A stretch of 64,000 bases of DNA from Kolteria novifilia (GCA_007748055.1 CP036279.1:4030001-4094000), one strand, 5' to 3'. Counted from the first letter of the stretch, positions 46,853-56,738 are shown. Program-made: numbers and translations. The notes: generated by a model from the letters alone, not told the origin.

Positions 46853-48460
46853 TCAATGGGCGGGCATCGGCTTGTCCAGGCGTGCCTTGCGAAGAAGCTC
46901 GAGATACTTGACCTTCTGCTCGGGCAAGAGCGCCGCGAAGAACACCCCGACGAGCGGCACGAAGCCGACCACCCAGAAGAGCCACTGATAGCCCAGCGCC
47001 GCGGCATTCATCTTCAACCACGTTTTGAGAATGGCGACACTCGTCTCGTTGACGTTCGATGTCGTCGCGCCACGTGTCGCCACATGGTCCGCGACGCGTT
47101 CCTCGGTGATCTCGACGATGGGACGGTTCGGGATATCGTCGAGGGATAGCCGTTGCTGGTAGTAGTCGGTCGCCCGCTCGTGAAGAATGCGATTCGTTCC
47201 ACTGACCAAGTCGATCGGAAGGACGTAGATCGTCATCCCGATGGCGACCGCCTTGAGCCCGACCTTGGGATTGAGACCCTCTTGGGCATAGGCGAGGATC
47301 GGCAAGACCGTCGAGCCGAGCGCAAGTCCCCATAGCCCCATCATCGCCGCGATCCAAAACTTGTCGGTGTAGAGATCGACGGTCGAGAACTGCCACGTCA
47401 CCAGCGCCGTCGCGAACATTCCGAGCATGAGTCGACGACGACGCGAAAGTAGTTCGGGAAGGACCGTGGCGCTAAGGCCCATCGCGACGATCATCCCCAA
47501 GCCGCCCGGCCATAGGATCCAACCCGATGTCGTGCGGGGATAGCCGCGAAGGTCGACCATGTAGGTCGAGATCCCTCCCGCGACCGCGTAGAGCGACGCG
47601 ATGAAACAGGACTTCGTGACCATCGCCAGCGCGAAGGAGCGAATCGGTGGAATCGCGCGAAAATCGAAAATCGGGTCGGGGTGAATCGTGCACCAGACCA
47701 CGGTCGCGATCGCCAGCACCAGGAACGACGCCATCGCGATCGCGAAGTTGTTTGAGGACATATAGCCCCAGAGTTGGCTCCGGTCGAAGAGGACCAGGAT
47801 CGCGACCACCGTGGCGATCCAGAGGACGTAGCCCACCCCATCGAAGTGAATCTTCGAGATGACTTTTGGACGATCGTTCCTCAGGAAGTAGAAGGTCATG
47901 ATCAGGCCCAGAATGCCCAGCCAGACATCGTTGATGTGGATCCAGCGCCAGTTGGCCCAATCGACGACGTAGGCCGCGTAGAGTGGCGAGAGCAAGCGGC
48001 TGGAATAGCCAACGATGCCGTAGAAGGCGAAGGCGTAGAGCAGTTCGTCGGGAAAGTGGTTGTAGATCGTCGCGCGCAGGTTGGAGATGACCAGTCCGCG
48101 GCCAAACCCGGAGATGAACTTCGAGCAGGTCATCCACGTGACGCCTGGGGCGACGCTGTCGAGCGCCGACCCCAGGATGAAGAAAGTCAGGCCGATGGCA
48201 TAGACATTGCGCATGCCGACAAGGCCGCGCAGGGTCGCGGTGAGGAAGATGCCCGCCATCATCCCGACGACGAAGGCTCCCGTGATCCACTGACCGGTAT
48301 ATTTGCCGGCGATCAGTGCATCCTCGGCGACGTTGAGGGTCACGTCGAAGACGGTACTTGTCTGAAAGACTGTAAAAATGACGGGCGTCGCGGCGATCGC
48401 CGCCCACCAGGGACGACGAAGCCCGAAGATCGTCTCGATATCCCTTCCTTGTCCCGCCAT
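46853..48460 (-). CDS. MFS multidrug efflux protein, EmrB/QacA-like
   Basis: Membrane protein of 535 residues with about fourteen helices, the DHA2-type count. Recognisable are TPVIFTVFQTSTVFDVTLNVA, where most EmrB-type proteins have the motif for substrate/proton coupling, and ITGAFVVGMMAGIFL, SGFGRGLVISNLRAT. It is the third gene of a TolC-HlyD-MFS set. The Shine-Dalgarno AGGA 6 nt upstream of the ATG lies in the tip of the inserted repeat module. Confidence 0.85.
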   Translation of the reverse strand: MAGQGRDIETIFGLRRPWWAAIAATPVIFTVFQTSTVFDVTLNVAEDALIAGKYTGQWITGAFVVGMMAGIFLTATLRGLVGMRNVYAIGLTFFILGSALDSVAPGVTWMTCSKFISGFGRGLVISNLRATIYNHFPDELLYAFAFYGIVGYSSRLLSPLYAAYVVDWANWRWIHINDVWLGILGLIMTFYFLRNDRPKVISKIHFDGVGYVLWIATVVAILVLFDRSQLWGYMSSNNFAIAMASFLVLAIATVVWCTIHPDPIFDFRAIPPIRSFALAMVTKSCFIASLYAVAGGISTYMVDLRGYPRTTSGWILWPGGLGMIVAMGLSATVLPELLSRRRRLMLGMFATALVTWQFSTVDLYTDKFWIAAMMGLWGLALGSTVLPILAYAQEGLNPKVGLKAVAIGMTIYVLPIDLVSGTNRILHERATDYYQQRLSLDDIPNRPIVEITEERVADHVATRGATTSNVNETSVAILKTWLKMNAAALGYQWLFWVVGFVPLVGVFFAALLPEQKVKYLELLRKARLDKPMPAH

Positions 48461-48466
48461 CCGACA

Positions 48467-48697
48467 TCCTGTCCTGATCGGTCAATTCATTGTCTAAATG
48501 ACTCTTGGTGACTCTTGGGTGCCATGCCCATGCAAGCGTGGGCATGGCACCGAGTCGTTTTTTGGCAATGATTTGATTGGTCACGACACTAGTGCACGGT
48601 CAAACGTCCAACTTCGGGTTGCCGGTGACACAACTCGTTCTCACTGGCTGACAAGCAGCCAGTGGCACCCGAACATCGGGTCCTGACGGGGCACTAG
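48467..48697. repeat. Composite of modules A and B inside the efflux operon
   Basis: Module A (about 48467-48592; stem GTGCCATGCCC...GGGCATGGCAC, ending CACGACACTAG) joined to module B (48589-48697, stem CACTGGCTGACAAGCAGCCAGTGG, ending GGGGCACTAG). The composite fills the gap between the hlyD stop codon and the MFS Shine-Dalgarno. Confidence 0.85.
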
Positions 48698-50058
48698 TCG
48701 ACGATCCCTGTCCGGGTCTCCAGTCGCAGCTCTTCCTCGAAGACCTTCCGGGCCCACTCGGGATCGCCGGGCCCATGCTCGATCGACACCGTCACCGAGA
48801 GGCCCGGCTTAAGTTGGTTCCATCGCTCATCCCGCTCGATCCAAATGCGAATGGGAACCCGCTGAACGACCCAGGTAAACTCGCCCGAGGAGATGTCGCG
48901 TGGAACAAGCGAAAAGTTGGCGGCCGTCGCCGACCCGACCGTCACCACTCGTCCCTTGAAGGGCTCCCAAAAGGCTTCGACGTCCAATCGCACGTGGTTG
49001 CCCGGATGGACCCCCTCGAGTCGCGTCTCTTCCAGGTTGGCCACGACGAACAGCAAGTCGGGGACGAACATCGTGAAGATCGGCGCCCCCTTCTCCGCAT
49101 AGTTCCCAAGGAATCGGTACTGCTTGGCGATCATCCCGTCGAAGGGGGCGACGATACGAGTGTAGCCGAGGTTGGTCTGGGCCAGTTCAAGCCGTCGGCG
49201 CGCGGCGTCGACCTCGCGCGAAAGGACTTCGACATTGCGCGACGCCTCCTCGATGCGAAGCGTTCCGAGCCGAGCGAGCTCGACGGTCTCTTTCGCGGCC
49301 GACACCCGATCCGCGGCGGCACTCTTGCGACCTTCGTCGATGGCGACCCGTTTGCGGGCGGCTTCGGCTTGAGCGAAGTTGGCCTCGGCGATCTGAAGCG
49401 AGGCCCTGGTCGTCTTGAACGTGCTCGTCGCCTCTTCCAAGCGGCGCAGCGCGACCGACTCCTGCTGGTAGAGGTTGGAGAACCGCACGTAGTCCTCTTC
49501 CGCCATCACGTGTCGCGCTGAGGCCGACTCGATCGCCGAACGCGCCGCGCTGATCTGCTCGGTGACGTCGCGCGTCGTCAGCTCAAGCCGCTCCCGCGCT
49601 TCGGTCAGGGTGACCTGGGCGACGCCCAGGTCGTTTTCGGCGATGGCGATCTCTCGCGGGACTTGCTTCTCCACCAGTTCGAGAGCGGTCTTCGCCTCCG
49701 CGAGCGACGCGATCGCGACCTCGAGTTCCGCCCGCGCTACCTCGACCTTCCGCTCGTAGGGACGCGGATCGATGCGGGCGAGCCATTGGCCCGACGTGAC
49801 GACATCCTCCTCCTGCACGTTCATCACATCCAGATGCCCCGAGACCTCCATGGAGGAGACATTCACGAGATAAGTGCGCACGTACGCGTCGTACGTGATC
49901 GAGTGAGTCGACCGGTAGTAGATGAACCACCCAAGGACCGGCAGCGACGCGATCAGGATCACCGAACAGACGATGACAATGACGATGCCGTGGCGCGTCC
50001 ATTTCTTCGGATCGACGTCGTGGTGGTCGTCGCCCTTGGGCTCAGCGGAGTCTGTCAT
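48694..50058 (-). CDS. HlyD/EmrA family membrane fusion protein
   Basis: Periplasmic adaptor of 454 residues. One N-terminal helix (GIVIVIVCSVILIASLPVLGWFIYY), a first biotinyl-like half (VSGHLDVMNVQEEDVVTSGQWLARID), a long alpha-helical hairpin (about residues 100-280) and the second half (GYTRIVAPFDGMIAK) fit the EmrA type. It overlaps the TolC gene by 17 bp. Its TAG stop (48694-48696) is inside the CACTAG tip of module B. Confidence 0.93.
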   Translation of the reverse strand: MTDSAEPKGDDHHDVDPKKWTRHGIVIVIVCSVILIASLPVLGWFIYYRSTHSITYDAYVRTYLVNVSSMEVSGHLDVMNVQEEDVVTSGQWLARIDPRPYERKVEVARAELEVAIASLAEAKTALELVEKQVPREIAIAENDLGVAQVTLTEARERLELTTRDVTEQISAARSAIESASARHVMAEEDYVRFSNLYQQESVALRRLEEATSTFKTTRASLQIAEANFAQAEAARKRVAIDEGRKSAAADRVSAAKETVELARLGTLRIEEASRNVEVLSREVDAARRRLELAQTNLGYTRIVAPFDGMIAKQYRFLGNYAEKGAPIFTMFVPDLLFVVANLEETRLEGVHPGNHVRLDVEAFWEPFKGRVVTVGSATAANFSLVPRDISSGEFTWVVQRVPIRIWIERDERWNQLKPGLSVTVSIEHGPGDPEWARKVFEEELRLETRTGIVD

Positions 50059-51745
50059 CGCCTGTCTCCTGTCCCGATTCGTTCCTCGTCACTTGCTCGA
50101 TCGGGCGCTGTCCCACGGGGAGGATGCTCGGCTCCTCCTCGACCCAGGGATCCCACGGACGATCGCTCCCCGCGCCGACCGAACCGGATGTGGGTTCGGT
50201 CCCGGCTTCGACCAAGAGAATCCGCCCCTGAGCGCCGGAGGTCGGCTCGCCGTTCTCACAGAACATACCGTTGGCCGCCAGCATGCTCGGGTCGATCCCC
50301 GTCGCGAAGACCAGGTGGGCGATCGCGGCATAGTGGTCGAACCGGGCGACGACCTCCTGCTGCTGCGAACGCGTCAACGCCGTCTCGGCGTCGACGATGT
50401 CGGTGGGAGTCGCGTCCCCCTGGGCGAACTTGTTGTCGACGACGCGAAGGTTCTCCGTGGCAAGACGGACGGCGCTCGACGCGAGGACGAGCCGCTGACG
50501 AGCATCGTCGATCCGGTGATAGCTTTCGTTCACCTCGAACCCGATCGCGTCGGCCATCTGCCGAGCCAGGGCCGCGACCCGTTCGATCTCCGCGCGCTGC
50601 TGTCTCAGACGGCCAGTGCGTCGGCCTCCCTCGTAGAATTTCCAGTCGAGGTTGATGCCACCGACGAGAATCTCCTCACTTTGAACGTTCTCCCCCGAGA
50701 TGAGAAAGCCTTCCCCGGCGACGACGATCTTCGGCAGAAAGCGTGCCCGAATCGCCGCTTCCGTGTAGCCCGCGGCGCGAATCCCTTCGATCGCGACCCC
50801 GAGTTCGGGTCGATTGGCGACCGCCAGCTCGAGCGACTCCTTGAGCGTCCACGGCAGATCGACCAGCGACGCCGCCGGCACGATCGCGATCGACGTGCTG
50901 GCATTGACTCCCATCGACCGGTTGAGGCCGGCCAGAGCGATCTCCTTTTCCGTTTCGGCCCGAACCCGCTGCTGGAGCGATTCCGCGAGCGAAAGTTCCG
51001 CGCGAAGGACGCTCTCGCGATCGACGACCCCTTGCCCGAGCAGGTTGCTCGCGAGCTGAAGCTGGGCCCGCGCCCGTCGCACGGTGTTCTCCGCGACGAT
51101 GAACAGCGCCTCGGACTGCACGAAGCGGAAATACGCCAGCGAGACATCAAAGATGACCGTCTGCTGGGCGCGCTTGTACCGGAGGCGGGCGATGTCGGTT
51201 TGCGTCAGCGATTCGCGGTAGCGGTTGATCGCTTCCCCGAACCGAAAGACGGTCCACTCAGCCCGGGCCTCGGCGAGCAAGAACGACGCGGATCCCGCAC
51301 CACCAAAGTCGACCACCGTCGGCAGCGACGATCCGCTGACGCCCTGGAGTTCGGTCGCCGAGACGATCTCCCGCACCGTCCCTCCCGCCAACGGCAAGAA
51401 GGAGGAAAAGGTGATCTTCTCCCCCGCGAGAGTACGCTCGATGTCGGCGCGGGCGACTTGAAGCAGCGGGTTGAGCCTCAGCCCCGTCGCGATGGCCTCA
51501 TCAAGGGTCAGCGGCTCTCCGGTGGGGAACTCGTCGACGGTCTCGACGGGCGCCGTGTCGGGAGTCGCTCCCTCCGTCGGCATCTCGACTGGCGTCGGCT
51601 CCTCGATCGTCTCACCGATTCCTTCGGGCGACAAGATCCTCGACGGCAAGCCGCCAACGAAGGTCTGGGGGGGGGAGAGGCATCCACCTGCGCAGACCGT
51701 CGCCAGCAAGACCGCTCCGAACCGAAGGACGAAGGGAGCGTTCAT
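50042..51745 (-). CDS. TolC-like outer-membrane efflux lipoprotein
   Basis: First gene of the operon, 567 residues. Residues 1-22 are a lipoprotein signal (lipobox with Cys22 in VCAGGCLSPP), followed by a Glu/Thr/Pro-rich linker and two repeats of the TolC alpha-hairpin domain (from GEPLTLDEAIATGLRLNPLL). The barrel and hairpin segments close with GDATPTDIVDAETALTRSQQ. Together with the adaptor and MFS protein it would span the envelope. The ATG at 51745 has only a weak Shine-Dalgarno. Confidence 0.9.
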   Translation of the reverse strand: MNAPFVLRFGAVLLATVCAGGCLSPPQTFVGGLPSRILSPEGIGETIEEPTPVEMPTEGATPDTAPVETVDEFPTGEPLTLDEAIATGLRLNPLLQVARADIERTLAGEKITFSSFLPLAGGTVREIVSATELQGVSGSSLPTVVDFGGAGSASFLLAEARAEWTVFRFGEAINRYRESLTQTDIARLRYKRAQQTVIFDVSLAYFRFVQSEALFIVAENTVRRARAQLQLASNLLGQGVVDRESVLRAELSLAESLQQRVRAETEKEIALAGLNRSMGVNASTSIAIVPAASLVDLPWTLKESLELAVANRPELGVAIEGIRAAGYTEAAIRARFLPKIVVAGEGFLISGENVQSEEILVGGINLDWKFYEGGRRTGRLRQQRAEIERVAALARQMADAIGFEVNESYHRIDDARQRLVLASSAVRLATENLRVVDNKFAQGDATPTDIVDAETALTRSQQQEVVARFDHYAAIAHLVFATGIDPSMLAANGMFCENGEPTSGAQGRILLVEAGTEPTSGSVGAGSDRPWDPWVEEEPSILPVGQRPIEQVTRNESGQETGDDRLR

Positions 51746-52112
51746 GTCAGCTCGTTTCGTTCGCTCCGGTTCACTCCACACAGTCAACGGCGTCCATTCC
51801 GCGGCCCCGACAACTCAGGCAAGAAGGGCAACCTCCATCGCAAGCTGCTACCCACGCGGATTGCCCATGCCACCCAGTCGGAGTTGTCCCTACAATCGGT
51901 CCTCTCTTTCATCGAACCAACATGTCCTTCCCGTTCACGAATTCGGGGCAGGAAACGGCGGCGACGAACGCTGTCCCGCAATCGGCGCGAGTCCGGGAAA
52001 GCCGGGAAAGCAGCGCCCCGGTTCCCACGGAGAGAACCTTTGAGGGCGACAGGCTGTCTCAGCGGGTATGTCACCGAAGAATGGATCCATCGAACGACGG
52101 AGGAGGAAACGA
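51746..52112. promoter_or_regulatory. Divergent tolC / DinB intergenic region
   Basis: No gene supported. The promoter of the efflux operon should lie here. I see no clear operator palindrome. Confidence 0.35.
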
Positions 52113-52667
52113 GTGAACGCTCTCGCGATCGTGAGACGACTGCACGAGCATCGGGCCTGGGTGAATGGGAAGCTTCTCACGGCGGCCGACACCCTCCCGA
52201 TGAGCCGGCTCACCCAGCCCTTGGCGATCGGCCAAGGATCCCTCTGGAAGACGCTCGTGCATCTCTTCGCCGCCGAGTTCGTCTGGCTCGAAGCACTAGA
52301 GGGGAACCCCGATCCCTTGCTCCCTGGGGATGTGCGTGGCAAGCTCCCGGGCAATCAGGAGGGAGAAGGAGCCCTCGGCGACGTCGATGAACTTCGGCGT
52401 TCCTGGCTCGCGTTGGAGGATCGCTGGCGGGCCTATCTCGAGCGGTTGAGCGTCGAGGACTTGGAACGCGACGTCCTCAAGGTGAGCACCAGTTCGGGGA
52501 AGGGAAAGACGCACGTGACCCGTCGAGCCGACGTGCTCCTCCACGTCTGCACCCACGCGCAGTACACCACGGCTCAAGCCATCAACATGATGAGGCAACT
52601 CGGCGTTCACGAGCTTCCCGACGTGATGCTGATCTCCCTCGCCCGGCAACAAGGGGCGAGTGGCTGA
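52113..52667 (+). CDS. DinB family protein
   Basis: Four-helix metal-binding protein of 184 residues. Candidate metal-binding histidines occur in TLVHLFAAEF and VLLHVCTHAQYTTAQ, the layout of DinB/YfiT proteins, which often act as thiol transferases with bacillithiol or similar. The GTG start at 52113 has an excellent Shine-Dalgarno (GGAGGAGG) upstream. The exact substrate is unknown. Confidence 0.8.
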   Translation: MNALAIVRRLHEHRAWVNGKLLTAADTLPMSRLTQPLAIGQGSLWKTLVHLFAAEFVWLEALEGNPDPLLPGDVRGKLPGNQEGEGALGDVDELRRSWLALEDRWRAYLERLSVEDLERDVLKVSTSSGKGKTHVTRRADVLLHVCTHAQYTTAQAINMMRQLGVHELPDVMLISLARQQGASG

Positions 52668-52684
52668 ATGTCTCGCGACCGGAT

Positions 52685-53134
52685 TCAATCCTCAAGCACG
52701 AAGTTGTACGCGTCGGCATTGGCGCCATGCTCGGAAACCGTCACGGTGAGCGGGGTCTTCTCCGCATCGCCGTACTTCCTGGGGATCAACCAGGTGATCA
52801 TCCGCTCGGGCTCTTCCGGCGTCGGTCCACCATCGGTGCTGGTGATGACGACGCGGTATTCGCCCGGAACGGCGCCGTCGCCGGCGGCGAAGCTCTGAAC
52901 TTCGTAGGAACCGTCCATCTCCAAAACGCCCTGGGCCGGCCGAAAGGGCGACCCCGGACTCGGAGTGACCGGTTGGAACACAATCGATCCCATCATCACC
53001 GGTTTCCCCTGGTAGGTCACCGTCCCGGCGACGGGAACGGTCTTCGGCGTCTCCCTGCCCTGGCCGCATGCCGACAACGCCATCAGGGCGACGGCGACAC
53101 AGCAGGCACACTTGGAACTCGGCACTCTCCCCAT
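52685..53134 (-). CDS. Small lipoprotein with carboxypeptidase-like beta domain
   Basis: Protein of 149 residues. The signal ends with LMALSACG (Cys23). The mature part resembles planctomycete lipoproteins with a regulatory-like beta-sandwich: VPVAGTVTYQGKPVMMGSIV, MDGSYEVQSFAAGDGAVPGEYRV and a C-terminal VTVSEHGANADAYNFVL. The ATG at 53134 has GGAGGT upstream. It is convergent with DinB (17-bp gap). Confidence 0.8.
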   Translation of the reverse strand: MGRVPSSKCACCVAVALMALSACGQGRETPKTVPVAGTVTYQGKPVMMGSIVFQPVTPSPGSPFRPAQGVLEMDGSYEVQSFAAGDGAVPGEYRVVITSTDGGPTPEEPERMITWLIPRKYGDAEKTPLTVTVSEHGANADAYNFVLED

Positions 53135-53396
53135 CACGTCTTCTACCTCCGCATCCCCCCGGACATGAATCACCAGCAAGACTTGCGTAACCATTGCAGT
53201 CGGCCAAGTCGCGAAGGTCAAAAACTATCCGAGAACTTCTCCCCAATCAAAGACTCCCCGAACGTTCGTCGACGTTCCATGGGATCGTGGCGCCGGCAAG
53301 CGCGGTTTCGAAAACGGATCGTTCGCGATACGATGACCGACATGCCGCGCGAGTCGCTGGACGACTCGTCTTCGGGAAAGAACACAGAGGGGATGG

Positions 53397-54599
53397 TTGT
53401 ACTTGATGCTTGGAAACCCGACTCCCGACAAGTTCGCCGAGGCGATCATGGAAGCGCTCAAAGTCGCCGGAGACACGCGAACCCCGACCTACGACCCGGA
53501 CGGTTTCCGCATCGACTTCTCCGACGGGACCCGAATCGGCCTGACCAACATCTACAGCCAGTTCGAGGACTTGGACAGCGACGGCCGCACGACATTGCTC
53601 GAAAACATCGTCAAGGTCGCCGTCCCCGGGAAGAGACAGGAACTCCCCGCCACGCTCGAGGAAGCACGCCCCTCGATCGTCCCGAAGCTTTGGTCGCGCG
53701 GGATGATGGAACGACTCTCCCTCGAACGCCGCGCCAAGGGAGAGACCGAACTCGACTCCCCATTGATCCCCGTGGGCGATCATCTCTACGCGTCGATCGC
53801 GTACGATCTGCCACATGCGATTCGATCGCTAAACATGGAGGATCTCGAAGCTTGGAATCTCACCATCTACGAGGCCCTCGAGATCGCGAGGGAGAACCTC
53901 GGCAGCGCCACCCACGCCTTCGCGAAGGCGGGCGACTCGCTCTATCTCTCGCTTGCCGGTGACGACTACGACGCTTGTCGACTCTTGCTGCCGCACGTGT
54001 TGCGTGACTTCGACGTGAAGGGAGATCCGATCGCCCTCGTGCCCGATCGCAGGAAACTCCTCGTCACCGGCTCGGAAGACGAGGAAGGCCTGGAATTGAT
54101 GCTCGAGCTGTTGGACATCGAGGAGGAGGATGGTTGGCCGCTGAGCGACGTGCCGCTCCGTCTTGCCGACGACGATGTCTGGGAGGACTGGTTGCCGCCG
54201 GAGGGGCATCCCCTGCGCGAACGCTTCTCGCGGAAAAGGAAGGAGTTCGTCGCCTCGCTCTACGGCGAGCTTCGCGAACCCCTGCAAGAGCTTTGGGGCG
54301 AGCAGGCCTATGTCGCCTCGGTGATGCTCATTGAGGACAAGGAGACGGGGGAACGACGCACGGTGTCGACTTGGGGAAAAGGGCTCCGCACCCTCCTGCC
54401 CGAAACGGACGAGATCGCCCTGGTCACTCACGACGAGGGAGTCGTCCTCGACGTCCCCTTCGCGACACTTCGCGAACATCTTGGCGAGATGATCAAACCT
54501 GTCGATGTCTACCCGCGCCGGTACGAAGTCTCGGCGTTTCCCTCGCAAGCACAGATCGATCAAGTGCTCGCGGCGCTCAGCTACCATCGCTCGGAATGA
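53397..54599 (+). CDS. DUF1444-like protein
   Basis: Soluble protein of about 400 residues. The order of FRIDFSDGTRIGLTNIYSQF, the acidic stretch with LLDIEEEDGW and C-terminal SAFPSQAQIDQVL suggests the DUF1444/YtpQ family, whose function is unknown. The TTG at 53397 has AGAGGGG 6 nt upstream; ATG 53406 is the alternative. It is followed by tandem repeats. Confidence 0.6.
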   Translation: MYLMLGNPTPDKFAEAIMEALKVAGDTRTPTYDPDGFRIDFSDGTRIGLTNIYSQFEDLDSDGRTTLLENIVKVAVPGKRQELPATLEEARPSIVPKLWSRGMMERLSLERRAKGETELDSPLIPVGDHLYASIAYDLPHAIRSLNMEDLEAWNLTIYEALEIARENLGSATHAFAKAGDSLYLSLAGDDYDACRLLLPHVLRDFDVKGDPIALVPDRRKLLVTGSEDEEGLELMLELLDIEEEDGWPLSDVPLRLADDDVWEDWLPPEGHPLRERFSRKRKEFVASLYGELREPLQELWGEQAYVASVMLIEDKETGERRTVSTWGKGLRTLLPETDEIALVTHDEGVVLDVPFATLREHLGEMIKPVDVYPRRYEVSAFPSQAQIDQVLAALSYHRSE

Positions 54600-54624
54600 C
54601 AGGGACACTCGCCGGGTGCCCATG

Positions 54625-54711
54625 CTCACGCTTGCGTGGGCATGTTGAGAAGACTCACGCTTGCGTGGGCATGCTGAGAAGACTCACGCTTGTGTGGGCA
54701 TGTTGAGAAGA
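54625..54711. repeat. Three 29-bp tandem units derived from the A stem
   Basis: Unit CTCACGCTTGCGTGGGCATG plus TTGAGAAGA, three copies at 54625-54653, 54654-54682 and 54683-54711, differing at one or two positions. Each has the A-module stem CACGCTTGCGTG. Confidence 0.85.
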
Positions 54712-54820
54712 CCTCAATCTCAGAACAGTCTGGCCTTGGGGGCACACGAGGAAGGTCGACAGACGTGAGTGTCGGGCAATGGCCTGACCTATTGGTTGGT
54801 CTAAGTGTCAGGACTTCATG

Positions 54821-54947
54821 ACCTCTCCTTGGGGAGAGGTCGGCGAGCGAAGCGAGACGGGTGAGGGAGATTCCGCCTCGGGAAATCATGGCTTGTTCGC
54901 GAATGGAAACCCCCTCACCCCTAACCCCTCTCCCACAGGGAGAGGGG
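54821..54947. repeat. Inverted GGAGAGG repeat element
   Basis: Hairpin ACCTCTCC-TTGG-GGAGAGGT (54821-54840), GGGTGAGGG nearby, then CCCTCACCCC and hairpin CCCCTCTCCC-ACA-GGGAGAGGGG (54925-54947). The two halves are inverted to each other. It is a common type of intergenic repeat in bacteria, different from modules A-C. Confidence 0.75.
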
Positions 54948-54957
54948 AACCCTAAAG

Positions 54958-55102
54958 CCGGGTGCCATGCTCACGCTTGCGTGGGCATGTTGAAGAGACT
55001 CACGCTGGCGCTTGCATGCGGGAACCGCCTATCATTGGGTAATCCTCCGCACGATCTGAGGGCCGAGATTTCATGGCACGAACTCTCCAATCGGGATATT
55101 AG
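54958..55102. repeat. Module A, degenerate copy at the end of the porin gene
   Basis: Forward module A with the stem GTGCCATGCTCACG...CGTGGGCATG, the AATCCTCCGCACGATCTGAG body shared with 36.8 kb and 25.4 kb copies, and a diverged tip TCGGGATATTAG. Read on the minus strand the tip is CTAATATCCCGATTGG, equal to CTAGTGTCCTGATTGG with changes. It contains the porin stop codon. Confidence 0.7.
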
Positions 55103-56568
55103 AAGAGAATCCAGACCTGGGCGCGAATGAGGGGACCGGTCGCTCCGGCTTGGTAACCGGTGCGGGCTTGCTGCGCCGGGGAGGTGTCGAGGGCGGTCGC
55201 GTCGAAGGTCACGCGCCAGTTCCTCGTTCCGCGAACGTACCAGTTCGCCCCGCCGGTCACCTGCGAACCGCTTCCGAAGTCGCCGGTCACGAAGGAACCA
55301 ATCGCGTAGAGCTCGACCTTCGGAAGCACAAAGAGTCCGGTCTGGGCCATGAAACCCTGGTCGAAGAGGGATGAGACCGGAAGAGCGCCGTTGCCATCGA
55401 TCTGCGTGAGCCAGCGTAAAAAATACTCGCCATCGAGGCTGAAGCCCCGGTACTTGAGTCCGGCGTGAAGCGAGCACAGCGCGATGTTGAAGCTGTTGAC
55501 CGTCACCCCTGGCGCGAGGGCGCCCTCGGCCACGATCGGCGTGCCGTCGGAGAGTCGGATGACCGTCTGCTCCGGGCCGGGCTCGCCAAAAGGACCGGCG
55601 TCATTGGGGGCGTAGGTGAACGCCTCACCGACTCGGATCACCGGCCGCTGGTGTCGCTCGAGGTCCGAAAACCCAATTCCGAAGTCGCCGAGAGGCTCCC
55701 ACCAGACCATCTCCGAGAAGAGCAGGCTGGTGTCGATTTCCGTTTCGGAGAGCGATCGGGTGTTGAATCCATCGCCGACCATCGCCCGGTAGCGCACGTT
55801 TCCGGGAAGTCGACCATCGGCCCAAACTCCGGCCGTGAAGGAGGGCCGAAAGAAGGTCGTCGCCATCGACCGCTCCGCCCCGAGCGTGTAGCGTGACGAC
55901 TCCAGCCACTCCCAGGTACCGGGCACCTTGCCCAATCCGAAGCTCAGTCGAAGTGCGTCGCTGAAGCGGTAGCCAAACCAGGCAGTGAGGATCGAGATAT
56001 TCTCGCCGGTGACGGTGTTGTAGTCGATGTTGATGTAGTAGCTGAGATCGGGGTCGATCGCGAACCCCGAGAAGACGATTCGGCCGCGATTGACGCCGAA
56101 GTCGTTGCGGTTTTCGATCGGAATGGGATCGCCGGCGGCGTTGATGTAGCCTGGTTGATCGCGGGCGAAGCCGGTGTAGCGGAATTGGTTGTGAAAGTTG
56201 AGCTTCAGTTCGAAGGGCGTGCGCGACTTGTCGATCGGCCGTAGAAGGAACCCGTCGTCGTAGTCGACCGTGAGCTTGGAGGAGATCGGATAGCAACTCG
56301 CCGAGGGAACGACGACCTCGCCACTCTCGACCCACTGCGTTGGCGGCTCTTCGCCGGGAAGATGCTCCACGACGGACTCATCGGCGATGACTACGATGGC
56401 TTGCGGTGAGGCAGACGTCTTCTTGGAGGGCGCGACGACGGCCGGCTGCTGAGCCAACCCGAACGACGAAAGGGAGAGGATCCCCAGAACAGCCAGCAGT
56501 GGGACGCGCAAGGCGAACCACACCGTCCGCTTCGCAATACAATTCGTCGAGCGTGCTGGGCGTCGCAT
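55099..56568 (-). CDS. Porin, phosphate-selective O/P-like
   Basis: Outer-membrane protein of 489 residues. A signal peptide (about residues 1-40, ending FGLAQQ) is followed by a linker and a long beta-barrel with alternating segments such as FDLSYYINIDYN, AWFGYRFSDALRLSFGLGKVPG and GANWYVRGTRNWRVTFDATA, ending in aromatic ILF, as in OprO/OprP-type porins. The TAA stop (55099-55101) is within the degenerate tip of repeat module A. The start at 56568 gives a normal signal peptide; an ATG at 56601 is possible. Confidence 0.85.
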   Translation of the reverse strand: MRRPARSTNCIAKRTVWFALRVPLLAVLGILSLSSFGLAQQPAVVAPSKKTSASPQAIVVIADESVVEHLPGEEPPTQWVESGEVVVPSASCYPISSKLTVDYDDGFLLRPIDKSRTPFELKLNFHNQFRYTGFARDQPGYINAAGDPIPIENRNDFGVNRGRIVFSGFAIDPDLSYYINIDYNTVTGENISILTAWFGYRFSDALRLSFGLGKVPGTWEWLESSRYTLGAERSMATTFFRPSFTAGVWADGRLPGNVRYRAMVGDGFNTRSLSETEIDTSLLFSEMVWWEPLGDFGIGFSDLERHQRPVIRVGEAFTYAPNDAGPFGEPGPEQTVIRLSDGTPIVAEGALAPGVTVNSFNIALCSLHAGLKYRGFSLDGEYFLRWLTQIDGNGALPVSSLFDQGFMAQTGLFVLPKVELYAIGSFVTGDFGSGSQVTGGANWYVRGTRNWRVTFDATALDTSPAQQARTGYQAGATGPLIRAQVWILF

Positions 56569-56738
56569 GGGCTCGGTCCAAAGAGTGCGCCCACTCCCCA
56601 TCGCGAAGGCAGGCCGGAGGGATATTCTGGACCCTCCGTTGGTCTCTCCATCGGCGGATAAGCTGGGAAGACTTTAGCGGACGCTCCGATTGTTTCGGAT
56701 CTGACGGGGTGGAGGGAAAGGGTTGTCGGACGTTCCGA

